Positions 15,261-25,197 of a stretch of DNA of 64,000 nt are shown one piece after another. This DNA comes from an uncultured Bacteroidales bacterium (lineage in GTDB: Bacteria; Bacteroidota; Bacteroidia; Bacteroidales; Muribaculaceae), in the NCBI GenBank assembly GCA_949123685.1, contig CASBHZ010000005.1, positions 10,641 through 74,640 on the forward strand, written 5' to 3'. Positions within the stretch are counted from its first letter, which is position 1. Each line of letters begins with the position of its first letter. Made by a program: the position numbers and the translations under genes. Below the pieces are notes generated by a model. That model was not told the DNA's origin and ran no database searches. It saw only the letters and a list, made by a program, of their open reading frames with translations.

Positions 15261-18099
15261 CTTGGTTTATATTCTCTTCCTTTTCTTCCTGAATGACGGT
15301 TGTGTCCTGATCTGGAGGGGTCGGTTCCGGCAGATCGGCAGGAGCCGGAGGTTCCGCTTCGAATCGGAAGTATTCTTCGAAAGAACGGCCTTCATTAAGA
15401 AGAAGTTCAAAATTATGTTTGCTTATCATGATGGGGCGTACGCCTTCGGGAAGTTCAAAGGCATTGCGTGACATCACGGAGCGGTAGTGTTCAAGCTCGC
15501 GGAGGTTGGAGAAACCCTTGATCACGAGGAGTCCGATCTCTCCGAAACTCATGGGTTCAAGATCGAAGTCTTTTACCACGAAAGAGGAGAAGTTGAAACG
15601 TGCCACATCATATAGCAGTGCGTTGGCATTTACAGAATCGCGAGGGAATGCGAGCACGAGATATTGTGGAGATTCCGGATTGCGTTCAAAGTTAGCCGGT
15701 TGTCCGTCTGCTCCGGTTGTTGTTGAATCATTGGAAAGGCTCATGCTCCAGATCATGCCCCGGGAGTTTGAAACACCCGAACGTGGCACTCGCCCCGCCT
15801 TCAACCCTTTCATTATGCTTCCAGCCATAGGGGTCATGTCAGTGTCCGGCCAGCGTTCGAGGAGGTTTGTGAGCCTTTCGCGGAATTGATCGTTGTTGTT
15901 CTCCGTAAGGTACGACAGGGCATCGATGAAGACGAATTTGGGAAGAATCTTTGACAAGGGATAATCTTTCTCCATTTCGGCAGTCAGGTTATGAACGGTC
16001 TTATTGTCATCTGAAAGGTATGCTTGATATGCCTTTTCGTACATTTCTTCCTGAATCAGGTTCATTCGGCGGAGGTTGTTAAAATAATTGGGATCAAGCA
16101 TAGCCTTTCCATACGGAGAATCTGGGAAATCGGAGAGAATCTTCTGTCTCCACTTCTCCGCTTCGGCGGAATTTTCTTCGCGGACGGCCATCAGGTAAAG
16201 GTTGTAATATACGTCAAGGCGATAAACATTATCGGGATAACGGTCTTCAAGACGCATAAATTCTGTTCGCGCAGCAGGATAATCCTCAAGCTTGTCCTTT
16301 AGGATGATTCCCATGTTGTAGAGTCCCTCCTGTATTATGTCGTTAGCGTTCTGTCTTTCCTCAGGGGTGGACGGAATTTGCGAAAGATAGTATTCAACGT
16401 TGTGGGGATCAGATGCGTTATTGCCGGAAGATTCCGTAGACTGGTTATCGGTCTGCTGGTTTCCATCTTTTTGGTCGGATGAAGTTTCGCTATTCTCCTC
16501 GTTTTCTGTTGTTTCTTCAGGGTTGTCGAATGAGAATGAAGACTTGTTGCGACGGCGCCAGTCATCTTCAAGACGGCGTGCTCCCCAACGACGTTGAAAT
16601 TCACTTTTACCCTGCGACTTTGTCATGGCGTTGTAGAAATACCATGATTTGTCACCATTGTTTATGAAACCTTGGGCAGGCGCGTCGTTGCGGTTGATTC
16701 CCGCAGGCTGTTCGCCTTCTCTTTGCGCCATAGCCTCCTCCCTTTTTGCTTCTTCGGCTTCTTTCTTTTCGCGGGCAATCAGTTCGTCTACCAGTTTCTG
16801 AGCCACGGCACGCTGTTCTTCCGGGGTCATGTCGGCGAGACGCAGTAGGGAATCCTGCAGATGGACATTGCCTGCATATACCGCCAATTCGTCAAGGACA
16901 TCGCTTCGTAGTTTCAAGGTCTTGTAATCAGGATAATTGTCAGGAAGCTGGGGAATCGCTTCGGCATAACATGGCTGTGCTTTTACATAATCACCTTTAG
17001 AGAAATATATGTTTCCCAGGGCTACCTGTGCAAGGGCGCGGTCGATTCCATTGCGTGTGGATTTCTCGATTGCGGTGCTATAGTTTTCTATAGCTTTCGC
17101 TGAATCGCCTTTTGACAGATATAGGTTTCCTATTGCATAATATATCTGGTCTGCAAATTCCTGATTGCGGGCATAGCGTGTCATGGCACGCAATGAAGCC
17201 ACCTCCTTGGCTATGTTGCGTCCCGTAAAAACCTCACTTTGTTTTATTCGGGCATTGAATTTTGTTCTGTAGGATATTCCTTGTCCCTTACCTGCATTTT
17301 TATAAGCAGTATACGCATTTTTCTTATCCCCGATATGAGAATACAATTGTCCTAACAGGAACCACAACCTGTTTTTCTGTGTGCCTTTTGCATGGTTGGC
17401 AGCGTCTTTCAGGTATGGAATAGCCTCTGCGTAGCGGTCAGTGCGTATAAGCAGGTTGGCTTCAGCCCTGTTGTAAAGGTTTTTAAGATGTTGCGATGTA
17501 AGGTTCTTGGGTTTCACGAGGTGCAAGACATTCTCTGCTTCATAACTCCAGTCAAGTGCGCAATAGCTGAGAGCTTGCCATATGCGGGCTTCGGTGACTA
17601 CATCCGGTAGCCATGTGAAATGCTTGGCAATATACATGAATGTTGCCGCTGCGCCTGAGAAATCTCCATTGAAATATTGACCCTTGCCCATCGTGAGCCA
17701 TGCATTGTGCAGGAACGGGTTGAATTCATCGCGAGCACGGAAAGCCTTCTCCTTGGGAGAGGCGGATCGTTTTGCCGGTTTCTTTTTTATGGAATGCAGC
17801 TGTATGGCTTTCTGCATTTTTTCGATGGTGCGGTTGAAATCTCCGGTAGGCTGTGGCATTTTCTGATCGGCACGCGCTTCCGCCGGATGGGTTAGGAGAC
17901 GACGCGTGTAATCGTCTTCGTAATCACGTTCCATCTGTTGGAGCTGTTCGATATAATGCTCCTTGCCGTTGAAATATACGTTATATCTTGTGGTGAAAGC
18001 CTGCCAGTTTCGAGACAGGGGAGTGTTCTTCTTTGTTCCGCACGAAGCAAAGAAGAGGAGACACATAAAAACAGCCGACAAAATTTTTATAACTTTCAC
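15250..18099 (-). CDS. porW: PorW/SprE, TPR lipoprotein of the type IX secretion system
   Basis: A 949-residue lipoprotein (lipobox FFASC, Cys20) beginning CGTKKNTPLSRNWQAFTTRYNVYFNGKEHYIEQ, the conserved start of PorW/SprE. It has many TPR-like helices, a central acidic, Gln/Asn-rich low-complexity segment around residues 525-570, and a C-terminal YLVLAFPRDSVNANALLYDVARFNFSSF domain. PorW links the T9SS trans-envelope complex to its outer-membrane parts and is needed for secretion and gliding. It is translated immediately before porX. Confidence 0.9.
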   Translation of the reverse strand: MKVIKILSAVFMCLLFFASCGTKKNTPLSRNWQAFTTRYNVYFNGKEHYIEQLQQMERDYEDDYTRRLLTHPAEARADQKMPQPTGDFNRTIEKMQKAIQLHSIKKKPAKRSASPKEKAFRARDEFNPFLHNAWLTMGKGQYFNGDFSGAAATFMYIAKHFTWLPDVVTEARIWQALSYCALDWSYEAENVLHLVKPKNLTSQHLKNLYNRAEANLLIRTDRYAEAIPYLKDAANHAKGTQKNRLWFLLGQLYSHIGDKKNAYTAYKNAGKGQGISYRTKFNARIKQSEVFTGRNIAKEVASLRAMTRYARNQEFADQIYYAIGNLYLSKGDSAKAIENYSTAIEKSTRNGIDRALAQVALGNIYFSKGDYVKAQPCYAEAIPQLPDNYPDYKTLKLRSDVLDELAVYAGNVHLQDSLLRLADMTPEEQRAVAQKLVDELIAREKKEAEEAKREEAMAQREGEQPAGINRNDAPAQGFINNGDKSWYFYNAMTKSQGKSEFQRRWGARRLEDDWRRRNKSSFSFDNPEETTENEENSETSSDQKDGNQQTDNQSTESSGNNASDPHNVEYYLSQIPSTPEERQNANDIIQEGLYNMGIILKDKLEDYPAARTEFMRLEDRYPDNVYRLDVYYNLYLMAVREENSAEAEKWRQKILSDFPDSPYGKAMLDPNYFNNLRRMNLIQEEMYEKAYQAYLSDDNKTVHNLTAEMEKDYPLSKILPKFVFIDALSYLTENNNDQFRERLTNLLERWPDTDMTPMAGSIMKGLKAGRVPRSGVSNSRGMIWSMSLSNDSTTTGADGQPANFERNPESPQYLVLAFPRDSVNANALLYDVARFNFSSFVVKDFDLEPMSFGEIGLLVIKGFSNLRELEHYRSVMSRNAFELPEGVRPIMISKHNFELLLNEGRSFEEYFRFEAEPPAPADLPEPTPPDQDTTVIQEEKEENINQDDR

Positions 18100-18186
18100 A
18101 ATTAATTAACGAGGATCGCGGCTTATAATTATGTAAACGTTGTTCAGTATTAAACAACTTCTAAAATAGTGATTCGCGATGCGATG

Positions 18187-18396
18187 TCACGGTACCGGGT
18201 CATATCCCGAACCGCCCCACGGGTGGCATCTGCAGATTCTTTTTATGGCGAGCCATGAGCCTCGGATTGCCCCGTGACGTGTTATCGCCTCGATGGCATA
18301 TTGGGAGCAGGTGGGGGTGTATCGGCAACATGAGGGGAAATGAGGTGATATTGCCCCTTGATAGAATCTGACGATAAGTATAAGTATTTTTTTCAT
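18187..18396 (-). CDS. yidD: YidD membrane-protein insertion efficiency factor
   Basis: A 69-residue protein with the YidD signature: [61 protein letters not shown]. It has an amphipathic N-terminus and conserved Cys residues. It helps YidC-mediated membrane insertion. It overlaps rnpA by four bases, the usual arrangement. Confidence 0.95.
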   Translation of the reverse strand: MKKILILIVRFYQGAISPHFPSCCRYTPTCSQYAIEAITRHGAIRGSWLAIKRICRCHPWGGSGYDPVP

Positions 18397-18866
18397 TCCG
18401 TTTCGGATGTGATTTCCTCTCCCTTATGCCATTTGCTTATAATTCTCTCAAGTTTTGATAAGAGATGTCTCATCTTTGATTCAATAAGGGAATAAGGGAG
18501 GTTCTTGTCGCTTATGTATATGAAGGCAAGCGAGAGCGAGCCGATGTTGTCAAGCTGTTCGGCAGTGGATTTGAGAGATAGTCGGTTAAGGCGGTATGCT
18601 TCCCGTATGCGTCTACGGATAAGAACCCGGTCTACAGCATGTTTGCGCTTTTTTTTCGGCACCGTAATAAGCATCTGGATGTTGCCGATCATGCGTGGGA
18701 TGTCCGCCTTGAAACTTCCGGCAAGTTCGTCTGCGTCAGTGAGGCGCCATGTGAGCCGCAAAGGGAAGTCATAGAGGGTGTTTCCATTGGCGAAAAGATC
18801 CTCCACAAGTCGGCTGTGGCGCAACTTTTCATCCTTCCTCAAAGTGTATCTTACGCGCTCGGTCAT
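18393..18866 (-). CDS. rnpA: Ribonuclease P protein component
   Basis: A 157-residue basic protein with the RnpA fold: [18 protein letters not shown] at the start and the RNR-type signature [22 protein letters not shown] in the middle. It binds the RNase P RNA and helps mature tRNA 5' ends. It is coupled to yidD. The rpmH gene that precedes rnpA in many bacteria is absent here, as is common in Bacteroidetes. Confidence 0.95.
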   Translation of the reverse strand: MTERVRYTLRKDEKLRHSRLVEDLFANGNTLYDFPLRLTWRLTDADELAGSFKADIPRMIGNIQMLITVPKKKRKHAVDRVLIRRRIREAYRLNRLSLKSTAEQLDNIGSLSLAFIYISDKNLPYSLIESKMRHLLSKLERIISKWHKGEEITSETE

Positions 18867-18911
18867 TGGTGAACGGTATCTTTAAAACTACTGAAGATAA
18901 ACAATGGTCGC

Positions 18912-19886
18912 TTATTTATCGCGGGAGATAATGAACTCGAATATCTCTCGGAAGCATCTTTTTGATTCCGAATCAGGATAACTGTCAATGATGGAATCAG
19001 CTTCTTTCTGCATGTCGCGCATCACGCTGAAGGCATAGTCTATTCCTCCGTTCTTTTTTGCAAACTCAATGAGTATATTAATTTTATCAGAATCCAGATC
19101 ACCTTGTATGATCATCTCTTTCATGCGGTTTGCATCTTCTTCCGGAGCATTGTTGAGGGCAAACAGCAGCGGCAGGGTAACTTTCCCTTCACGCAGGTCG
19201 TTTCCGGTGGGCTTGCCGATTTGGGGGTTCGGAAAATAGTCGAATATATCATCCTTTATCTGGAAACAAAGACCCAGGAGCTCGGCATATTGCACCATCG
19301 GCGAATAATCGTCAGGAGAGGCACCGGCGGCTTCTGCACCCATTTTCACGCAATTCATGAATAATGAAGCAGTTTTTTTGCGAATCATCGTGAAGTAGCT
19401 TCCTTCGTCGAAATGATGGTCACGCACATTGCATATCTGGTCTATTTCACCGAGTGAAAGTTCCTTGCCGAGGGCGGAAAGGGCGGATATTATTGTTAGG
19501 TGTCCCGTCTTGATGCCGGCGGCAAGGGCGTTGGATACAAAATAGTCGCCCACGAGCACGGCAATATGGTTTCCCCAGCTTGCATTGATTGTTGGCAACC
19601 CTCGCCGTAACGAGGTCTCGTCTACTATATCGTCATGTATGAGGGTGGCGTTATGGAGCATTTCCAATGCGGCTCCGGCATGCAGCACGTCTTGGTTGAC
19701 ATTGCCGAAGAGCTTTGCGCTAAGGATAACAAGAACCGGACGTATCTGTTTCCCTTTTTTCTCAAGATAAGATGTGACGATACTGTTCATCAGATCGTTG
19801 GGCGTGCTCAAGGTTGAGGATATGATTTCGTTCATCTCCTTAAGTTCCGCGCCCAGATAGGATTGTATTTTCTCCAACTGCTCCAT
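18912..19886 (-). CDS. Trans-polyprenyl diphosphate synthase
   Basis: A 324-residue polyprenyl synthetase with both aspartate motifs, LIHDDIVDE (Asp85-Asp89) and FQIKDDIFD (Asp212-Asp216), plus KQIRP and the KPTGNDLREGKVTLPLL segment. It extends allylic diphosphates with isopentenyl diphosphate. Length and motif spacing fit octaprenyl- or heptaprenyl-type synthases for menaquinone side chains rather than short-chain FPP synthase; product length is inferred. It is divergent from pyrH. Confidence 0.9.
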   Translation of the reverse strand: MEQLEKIQSYLGAELKEMNEIISSTLSTPNDLMNSIVTSYLEKKGKQIRPVLVILSAKLFGNVNQDVLHAGAALEMLHNATLIHDDIVDETSLRRGLPTINASWGNHIAVLVGDYFVSNALAAGIKTGHLTIISALSALGKELSLGEIDQICNVRDHHFDEGSYFTMIRKKTASLFMNCVKMGAEAAGASPDDYSPMVQYAELLGLCFQIKDDIFDYFPNPQIGKPTGNDLREGKVTLPLLFALNNAPEEDANRMKEMIIQGDLDSDKINILIEFAKKNGGIDYAFSVMRDMQKEADSIIDSYPDSESKRCFREIFEFIISRDK

Positions 19887-19943
19887 AGTTCGTGCAAAAT
19901 TACAAAATAATTAGGAATTCTTTTTAAGAATCATAAATTATAT

Positions 19944-19975
19944 TATGTGCAATTCCCATTTTTTCATTAACTTTG
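19944..19975 (+). promoter_or_regulatory. pyrH-frr promoter
   Basis: TAACTTTG at 19968-19975 matches the -7 consensus exactly. TATG at 19944-19947, 20 bases upstream, matches three of four bases of the -33. Transcription would start about 40 bases before pyrH. Confidence 0.6.
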
Positions 19976-20022
19976 GAAATTGAAGCAGGCAAATATGCCT
20001 TAATATACATTTCGTGCACATT

Positions 20023-20730
20023 ATGATGAAATATAAAAGAGTATTGTTGAAGCTTTCGGGAGAGTCATTGGCGGCAGGTCAGGGCACAGGTATAGACACT
20101 GCCCGTCTTAATGCTTATGCCGGTCAGATCAAGGAGATGGTTGAAGCCGGAGTCGAAATCGGAATTGTGATTGGAGGCGGCAATATTTTCCGTGGATTAT
20201 CCGGTGCCGGGAAAGGTTTCGACCGTGTCAAGGGAGACCAGATGGGTATGCTTGCCACTGTGATCAATTCTTTGGCTCTCAGCTCGGCTCTTGAAGCCAT
20301 CGGTCAAGGGGCTCAAGTTTTCACCGCCATTGCCATGCATCCGATTGGAGAACATTATTCTAAATGGCGTGCCATTAGGGCTATGGAAGAGGGGAAAGTG
20401 GCAATTATCAGTTGTGGAACAGGCAATCCGTATTTCACCACCGATACCGGTTCGGCACTTCGTGCTATCGAGATTGAAGCGGACGTGATGCTGAAAGGCA
20501 CTCGCGTTGACGGTGTTTATACTGCAGACCCGGAAAAAGATCCTGCTGCTACTAAATTCAATGAGATCACTTATGATGAAGTTCTTGCACGCGGTCTGAA
20601 GGTGATGGATCTTACAGCCACAGCGCTTTGCAAAGAGAACCGGATGCCTATCTATGTCTTCAATATGGACGTGGAAGGTAATCTCAAGAAAATGCTCAAC
20701 GGTGACAATGTCGGAACTTTGGTTTATTGA
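20023..20730 (+). CDS. pyrH: UMP kinase
   Basis: A hexameric amino-acid-kinase-fold enzyme that phosphorylates UMP to UDP. Visible motifs are KYKRVLLKLSGESLAA, GIVIGGGNIFRGLSGAGKGFDRVKGDQMGMLATVINSLAL and TDTGSALRAIEIEADVMLKGTRVDGVYTADPEKDP. ATGs at 20023 and 20026 and a GTG at 20014 are in frame; the ATG pair fits the conserved N-terminus best. It is followed 22 bases later by frr, the usual pyrH-frr pair. Confidence 0.96.
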   Translation: MMKYKRVLLKLSGESLAAGQGTGIDTARLNAYAGQIKEMVEAGVEIGIVIGGGNIFRGLSGAGKGFDRVKGDQMGMLATVINSLALSSALEAIGQGAQVFTAIAMHPIGEHYSKWRAIRAMEEGKVAIISCGTGNPYFTTDTGSALRAIEIEADVMLKGTRVDGVYTADPEKDPAATKFNEITYDEVLARGLKVMDLTATALCKENRMPIYVFNMDVEGNLKKMLNGDNVGTLVY

Positions 20731-20752
20731 TAAGTAATTAAGATAAAATCAT

Positions 20753-21310
20753 ATGGAAGTAAAAGAATATCTTGTAAATGCGGAAGATAACATGCAGCTT
20801 GCTGTTGATTATCTTGAAGACACGCTTTCGCATATCCGTGCCGGCAAGGCATCGGCACGTCTGCTCGATGGAATACGGGTGGACTACTATGGATCTATGG
20901 CGCCAATTTCCAATGTTGCTAACGTGAGTGTGCCCGATGCGCGCACTATCGCAATCACTCCTTGGGAGAAATCTATGTTCAAAGAGATAGAGAAGGCAAT
21001 CATCAATTCGGATCTTGGAATCACTCCGGAAAATAATGGTGAGGTTATACGTCTTTCTATTCCCCCGTTGACAGAAGATCGCCGCAAGCAGCTTGTGAAG
21101 CAATCGAAGGGTGAAGCGGAAAATGCTAAGGTTTCCGTGCGTAATGCCCGTCGTGAAGCTATCGAAGGTTTGAAAAAGGAAATAAAGAATGGGCTGAGCG
21201 AGGACGCCGAGAAGGATGCCGAAGGTGAAGTTCAGAAACTTCATGACAGATATATGAAGAAAATCGATTCTCTTTTTGCAGAAAAGGAGAAGGAGATACT
21301 CACCGTTTAA
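20753..21310 (+). CDS. frr: Ribosome recycling factor
   Basis: A 185-residue protein of standard length with the RRF signatures [44 protein letters not shown] and [37 protein letters not shown]. It splits post-termination ribosomes together with EF-G. It is co-transcribed with pyrH and ends before a clear terminator. Confidence 0.97.
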   Translation: MEVKEYLVNAEDNMQLAVDYLEDTLSHIRAGKASARLLDGIRVDYYGSMAPISNVANVSVPDARTIAITPWEKSMFKEIEKAIINSDLGITPENNGEVIRLSIPPLTEDRRKQLVKQSKGEAENAKVSVRNARREAIEGLKKEIKNGLSEDAEKDAEGEVQKLHDRYMKKIDSLFAEKEKEILTV

Positions 21311-21337
21311 CTTCATCGGTAGTTATCTATGAATAGA

Positions 21338-21370
21338 CCGCGCACATCCAAGATAATGAGATGTGTGCGG
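21338..21370 (+). terminator. Terminator of the pyrH-frr operon
   Basis: CCGCGCACATC at 21338-21348 pairs with GATGTGTGCGG at 21360-21370 (one G-T pair), followed by TTATTGCT. Because it covers an alternative GTG start at 21363, it favours the 21402 ATG for the next gene. Confidence 0.8.
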
Positions 21371-21401
21371 TTATTGCTATAGCGCAGTAATAAAGATAAG
21401 T

Positions 21402-22562
21402 ATGGGTAGAAAAATAAGATACATTGGTTCTTTTTCCATAAAGACATTGCATGCGATGGTCAATAATGCGATGCTAAAAATGTTGTGTCGAGCTTTTCCA
21501 GATGAAGTAGTATGCTATGCTTCAAAATCTGCCATGCCACATCTTGAAACTTCCGGCTGCGTGAAAAAGAAAAAGATCTATGTCAATGCCGGTAATGGTA
21601 AGTTGGCAGTGCTGTTAAGATACATTGTCTCTACTGTTCACAATGTCATGATCCTGCTTGCAAGCGGCAAGAGTGATTTACTTTTCTATAACTATAACAA
21701 TGTTTTTTCGCTGTGGCTGATTGATTTTGTTAATAGATTTAAGAAAACCAAAGTGGTTATATGCTGTCATGGCGAGCTGGAGTTCGTATCGCTTGACACA
21801 GATGGTTTTCCTCTTTATAAGAGAGTAATGTCGGCACTTGTGAGGCATTATTTCAATAAGGGGAATCTCTCTCCGGCTCGAGGTGTGAATTTCATTGTCT
21901 TGAGCGATATCGCCCTTGAAAATCTACAACCATATGTAAGCAAAGAGCTTATTGGGAGATTTGACGCCATAGACCATCCTGTGATGCCGGTGGAATCATT
22001 CCGATCATTATGTCCGGGAGGAAATGACGGTGAACGGTGTGTAAATATAGGCACTGTCGGAATCTTGAATGAGCATAAGGGTAGCGGACAGTATCTCCGG
22101 CTAATAAGGCGAGTTAATAAAGAACGCAAAGACATAAGGTTTCATGCCATCGGACATATACAATGTGATCCGTCTCCTTTTATAGAATCGGGTGTATCGT
22201 TGCCTGCAAAAGTTGATGAACCTTTACCTTATGAAAGTTTTCTTCGTGAGGTGGATACCTTGGATTTTATATTGTATTTTTATTCTTCAGATAAATATAG
22301 GCTTACGGCAAGCGGTGCCCTGTTGGATGCAATCAGGTTCCGGAAACCGGTAATCGCTTTGAGGAATGACTATTTTGAATATTTTTTCAATAAATTCGGT
22401 GAATTGGGATATCTTGTTGATTCAGTCGAAGAGATGGCTGAGCTTATAATAAGGTCGGAAAATCTAAATAAGGAATTTAAATTTGATGAAATTGAAAAAA
22501 AGTTGAGCGTTGAGCGGCTGCAAGACAGGTTTGATGAAATCATAAAGCCCCTTGCTCAATGA
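21402..22562 (+). CDS. Glycosyltransferase, probably GT-B fold
   Basis: About 386 residues from MGRKIRYIGSFSIKTLHAM. The N-terminal half has KKTKVVICCHGELEFVSLD. The C-terminal half looks like a GT4-type nucleotide-sugar domain: VNIGTVGILNEHKGSGQYLRLIRRV, FHAIGHIQCDP, then LTASGALLDAIRFRKPVIALRNDYFEY where the E-x7-E loop would sit. Donor and acceptor cannot be told. It is a single gene; its 3' end overlaps the convergent DUF4294 gene by 23 bases. Confidence 0.72.
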   Translation: MGRKIRYIGSFSIKTLHAMVNNAMLKMLCRAFPDEVVCYASKSAMPHLETSGCVKKKKIYVNAGNGKLAVLLRYIVSTVHNVMILLASGKSDLLFYNYNNVFSLWLIDFVNRFKKTKVVICCHGELEFVSLDTDGFPLYKRVMSALVRHYFNKGNLSPARGVNFIVLSDIALENLQPYVSKELIGRFDAIDHPVMPVESFRSLCPGGNDGERCVNIGTVGILNEHKGSGQYLRLIRRVNKERKDIRFHAIGHIQCDPSPFIESGVSLPAKVDEPLPYESFLREVDTLDFILYFYSSDKYRLTASGALLDAIRFRKPVIALRNDYFEYFFNKFGELGYLVDSVEEMAELIIRSENLNKEFKFDEIEKKLSVERLQDRFDEIIKPLAQ

Positions 22563-23178
22563 GGGTGGCGATGCGCTCTATCATGGCATCGTCTTTGTTT
22601 TTTTCAGGATTGAAACCGGCTTTCATGTTCATACCGAAGAATCGTCCGAAAGTTTGCCAGAATCCAGCCCTGAACGATCCCAGAAACGCTTTTACGATAT
22701 TGAAAGAAGATTGGTCTGTTTCCCTGTTTATTAACTTCAGCAATACTTTTCCCTGATTTTTAGTCATTGTCTTAACCACCGGCTTATATTGCTCGAAAAT
22801 GTCTTTTTCAAGACGCTTCAGATGCTTTTCGCGCTCTTTCTTGTCAGGTATCGTCTGGATATATTCATATGTTTCACAAAGTGCCGAGAATGCTAATTTG
22901 GCATAAGGCAATGTTTTGCGCACGTCCCTGACCATGCGCCAGTAATATTGTTCCTGTTTCTTGTTTTTGAATTTTAGGGGAGGAAACACGTTGAGGTCGC
23001 GTATGAACGTATAGCGACAGGTGTCACCATATTCATCAACGATATATTTATACCCCCTGTAGGCTTTCACTTTTAGGCGCAATTCACCCTGTGTTTCCTC
23101 TTGAGCGTTGCCGGGAAACGCGAGAATGATTGCCGCGAGTAGCATCAATACAGCGATATGTAACCGGTTTGATACCAT
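22540..23178 (-). CDS. DUF4294 secreted protein
   Basis: A 212-residue protein with a signal peptide (LMLLAAIILAFPGNAQ) and the DUF4294 pattern: YGDTCRYTFIRDLNVFPPLKFKNKKQEQYYWRMVRDVRKTLPYAKLA, then RINRET-like KLINRETDQSSFNIVKAFLGSFRAGFWQTFGRFFGMNMKAGF. It is conserved across Bacteroidetes with no known function. It ends the dapB-lepB-wbqC gene run, 30 bases after the WbqC gene, so co-transcription is likely. Confidence 0.78.
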   Translation of the reverse strand: MVSNRLHIAVLMLLAAIILAFPGNAQEETQGELRLKVKAYRGYKYIVDEYGDTCRYTFIRDLNVFPPLKFKNKKQEQYYWRMVRDVRKTLPYAKLAFSALCETYEYIQTIPDKKEREKHLKRLEKDIFEQYKPVVKTMTKNQGKVLLKLINRETDQSSFNIVKAFLGSFRAGFWQTFGRFFGMNMKAGFNPEKNKDDAMIERIATLIEQGAL

Positions 23179-23208
23179 AACAAGGTCTGGTAAGCAGCTT
23201 AAATCAAT

Positions 23209-23757
23209 TTAAATCAATAAAAAGACAGCATTTTTTCCTAAACGGAATATAGCGTCAAAAATTGAATAATTTAAGTTAACTTTTGTTTCGTATTCCGATT
23301 TTAGCTGCTGGAGCCGATCCGGATTTTTTTCGTTCATCTCCTTGATTGAAGGAAGGAGAGTGTCAAGATCAAGGAAACGCTTGATAAAGCAGAAGATATG
23401 ATGGTTGAACTCACCTAATGAACCGTGACTGTTATTTTCGTAAATCTTCTCTATTTCAGGGAAAATATATTGGAAATATGGAGCCTTCCCGTAAGCGGCA
23501 TTGATGGCTCCCAGATGTTCTTGTCTCCATCTTCCATGGTCGGAGATCTGTATTTTCTCAAGATCAGTCTGTCTGTGTTTCAACCTTCCTCTTCCGCCCG
23601 CCACGGGAACGGTGAGCATTTTACCTCCGGCTATCGTGGTGCGTGTGGCATCGTTATGTGGATGGTTGGGAGACGATTCATCTCCCAACCATCCGTTGTT
23701 CATTATTATTGTACGCAGGGCACTGCAGGATGGGGCGAACGGTATTTGACAGATCAT
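23209..23757 (-). CDS. WbqC-like protein
   Basis: A 182-residue protein. MLTVPVAGGRGRLKHRQTDLEKIQISDHGRWRQEHLGAINAAYGKAPYFQYIFPEIEKIY matches the conserved core of the WbqC family, which occurs near polysaccharide and lipoprotein genes and has no proven activity. The usual N-terminal YFPPIEYF block is missing, so this may be a shorter variant. The start overlaps the lepB stop as ATGA, which fixes it well. A wbqC gene next to lepB recurs in Bacteroidales. Confidence 0.75.
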   Translation of the reverse strand: MICQIPFAPSCSALRTIIMNNGWLGDESSPNHPHNDATRTTIAGGKMLTVPVAGGRGRLKHRQTDLEKIQISDHGRWRQEHLGAINAAYGKAPYFQYIFPEIEKIYENNSHGSLGEFNHHIFCFIKRFLDLDTLLPSIKEMNEKNPDRLQQLKSEYETKVNLNYSIFDAIFRLGKNAVFLLI

Positions 23758-25172
23758 TTGTCACGCATTTTCTTACCGTCAGGATTCGGATTGGCGAAAA
23801 CTCTTTTCCAGCGTATCTTGCCATTGAACAGTCCGCGTTCCTGATCGAATGAAGCGATTATGAAGAGGGGAGCTCCGACTATATGGTCTTCCGGAACGAA
23901 TCCCCAGAAACGGCTGTCGGCAGAGCGGTCGCGGTTGTCGCCCATCATCCAATAATAATCCATTTTGAATGTGTAATATTCCTGCTCTTTGCCGTTGATG
24001 AATATCTTGCCGTCACGCATTTGGAGATCGTTGCCCTCATAAGTGCGTATTACACGTTCGTAAAGAGGATAATTGTCTGGTGTCAAGTGTAATGTTACTC
24101 CTCTTTGCGGGATCCAAAGCTCTCCCATGTCGGTCCTGCTCCAACCGTAATCCGCACCAAGAGGGAAAGTTCCGCCAAGGTCGAATATACCGCTTCTGCT
24201 TTCACGCTGTAGAGGTCCTATAACTTCCTGCCATTTCTCTATTTCGGCTTTCATTGAAGCCGTGAGGGGTACGTCATAATATGAAAATCCCGCAAGTTCA
24301 TTTCTGGAAGGCATTCCGCCGTAATCTTCAGCGCGGACTCCGAGGCTGTGCCACTTTTCAGCTGAGATAGGTCCGTTTACGGGTATGATATAGTTATATT
24401 GCACGTTTTCCGGCTCCGGAATCGCTTTCCCATTTATGTATACCGTGTCACCGGAAATACGCAAGCGTTCCCCCGGCAGACCGATAGTCCTTTTCACATA
24501 ATTCTCACGGCGGTCTACGGGGCGCCAAACTACTTCCCCGAAGATGTGACTGTTAGCTTTTATATATGCCAACGGGTCATCTATACCCTCTCTTTTAAGT
24601 TCATGACAGATCTGATAATAGTCGGGATTAGGGATTTTTGTTGCCACCGTGTCTCCTTGCGGATAATTGAAAACAACAATATCTCCGCGTTCAATAGACC
24701 GGAAACCCGGCATGCGGTGATATTCAAGTTGCGGATTCTCTATATAACTTTTGGTATTGATAAACGGCATCGTATGCTGAGCCAAAGGGAAATGAATAGG
24801 AGTCTGCGGCACGCGTGCCCCGTATATCGTCTTGTTTACCCACAGGCGGTCACCCACAAGAAGGGATTTCTCAAGGCTGGAAGACGGTATCTCATATTGC
24901 TGTCCGACAAAAGCGAATACGAAATATATAAGGACCAGGGCGTATACTATTGCATCTACCCATGCCATGACGGTGCGTGTCGGTCCCTTTTTTTTCTTCC
25001 ACCATCCCCATGGTATGAAGTTGGTTATATATATATCTACAAGGATAAGCCACAGAAAGCTTAACCATGGATTTCCCATCAGTATTACCCAAAGGAAAAA
25101 GATTGCCGAAACGATTCCGAAACGCACCCAGCGCGTGGTTTTTATATGTTTGATATGCTCTAAATTAAACAT
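23754..25172 (-). CDS. lepB: Signal peptidase I (long Bacteroidetes form)
   Basis: About 472 residues. Transmembrane segments lie at the N-terminus (VRFGIVSAIFFLWVILM, ALVLIYFVFAFVG). The catalytic Ser region is IPSSSLEKSLLVGDRLWVNK, the general-base Lys lies in RENYVKRTIGLPGERLRI, and box E reads MMGDNRDRSADSRFWGFVPEDHIVG. A large insertion in the periplasmic domain is usual for this phylum. It removes signal peptides from exported proteins. An in-frame ATG at 25184 would add MFSA. The start sits in a run of TAATGTT heptamers containing out-of-frame ATGs, so the true start is uncertain. Confidence 0.92.
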   Translation of the reverse strand: MFNLEHIKHIKTTRWVRFGIVSAIFFLWVILMGNPWLSFLWLILVDIYITNFIPWGWWKKKKGPTRTVMAWVDAIVYALVLIYFVFAFVGQQYEIPSSSLEKSLLVGDRLWVNKTIYGARVPQTPIHFPLAQHTMPFINTKSYIENPQLEYHRMPGFRSIERGDIVVFNYPQGDTVATKIPNPDYYQICHELKREGIDDPLAYIKANSHIFGEVVWRPVDRRENYVKRTIGLPGERLRISGDTVYINGKAIPEPENVQYNYIIPVNGPISAEKWHSLGVRAEDYGGMPSRNELAGFSYYDVPLTASMKAEIEKWQEVIGPLQRESRSGIFDLGGTFPLGADYGWSRTDMGELWIPQRGVTLHLTPDNYPLYERVIRTYEGNDLQMRDGKIFINGKEQEYYTFKMDYYWMMGDNRDRSADSRFWGFVPEDHIVGAPLFIIASFDQERGLFNGKIRWKRVFANPNPDGKKMRDK

Positions 25173-25197
25173 TGCGCTAAACATTAAACATTAAACA

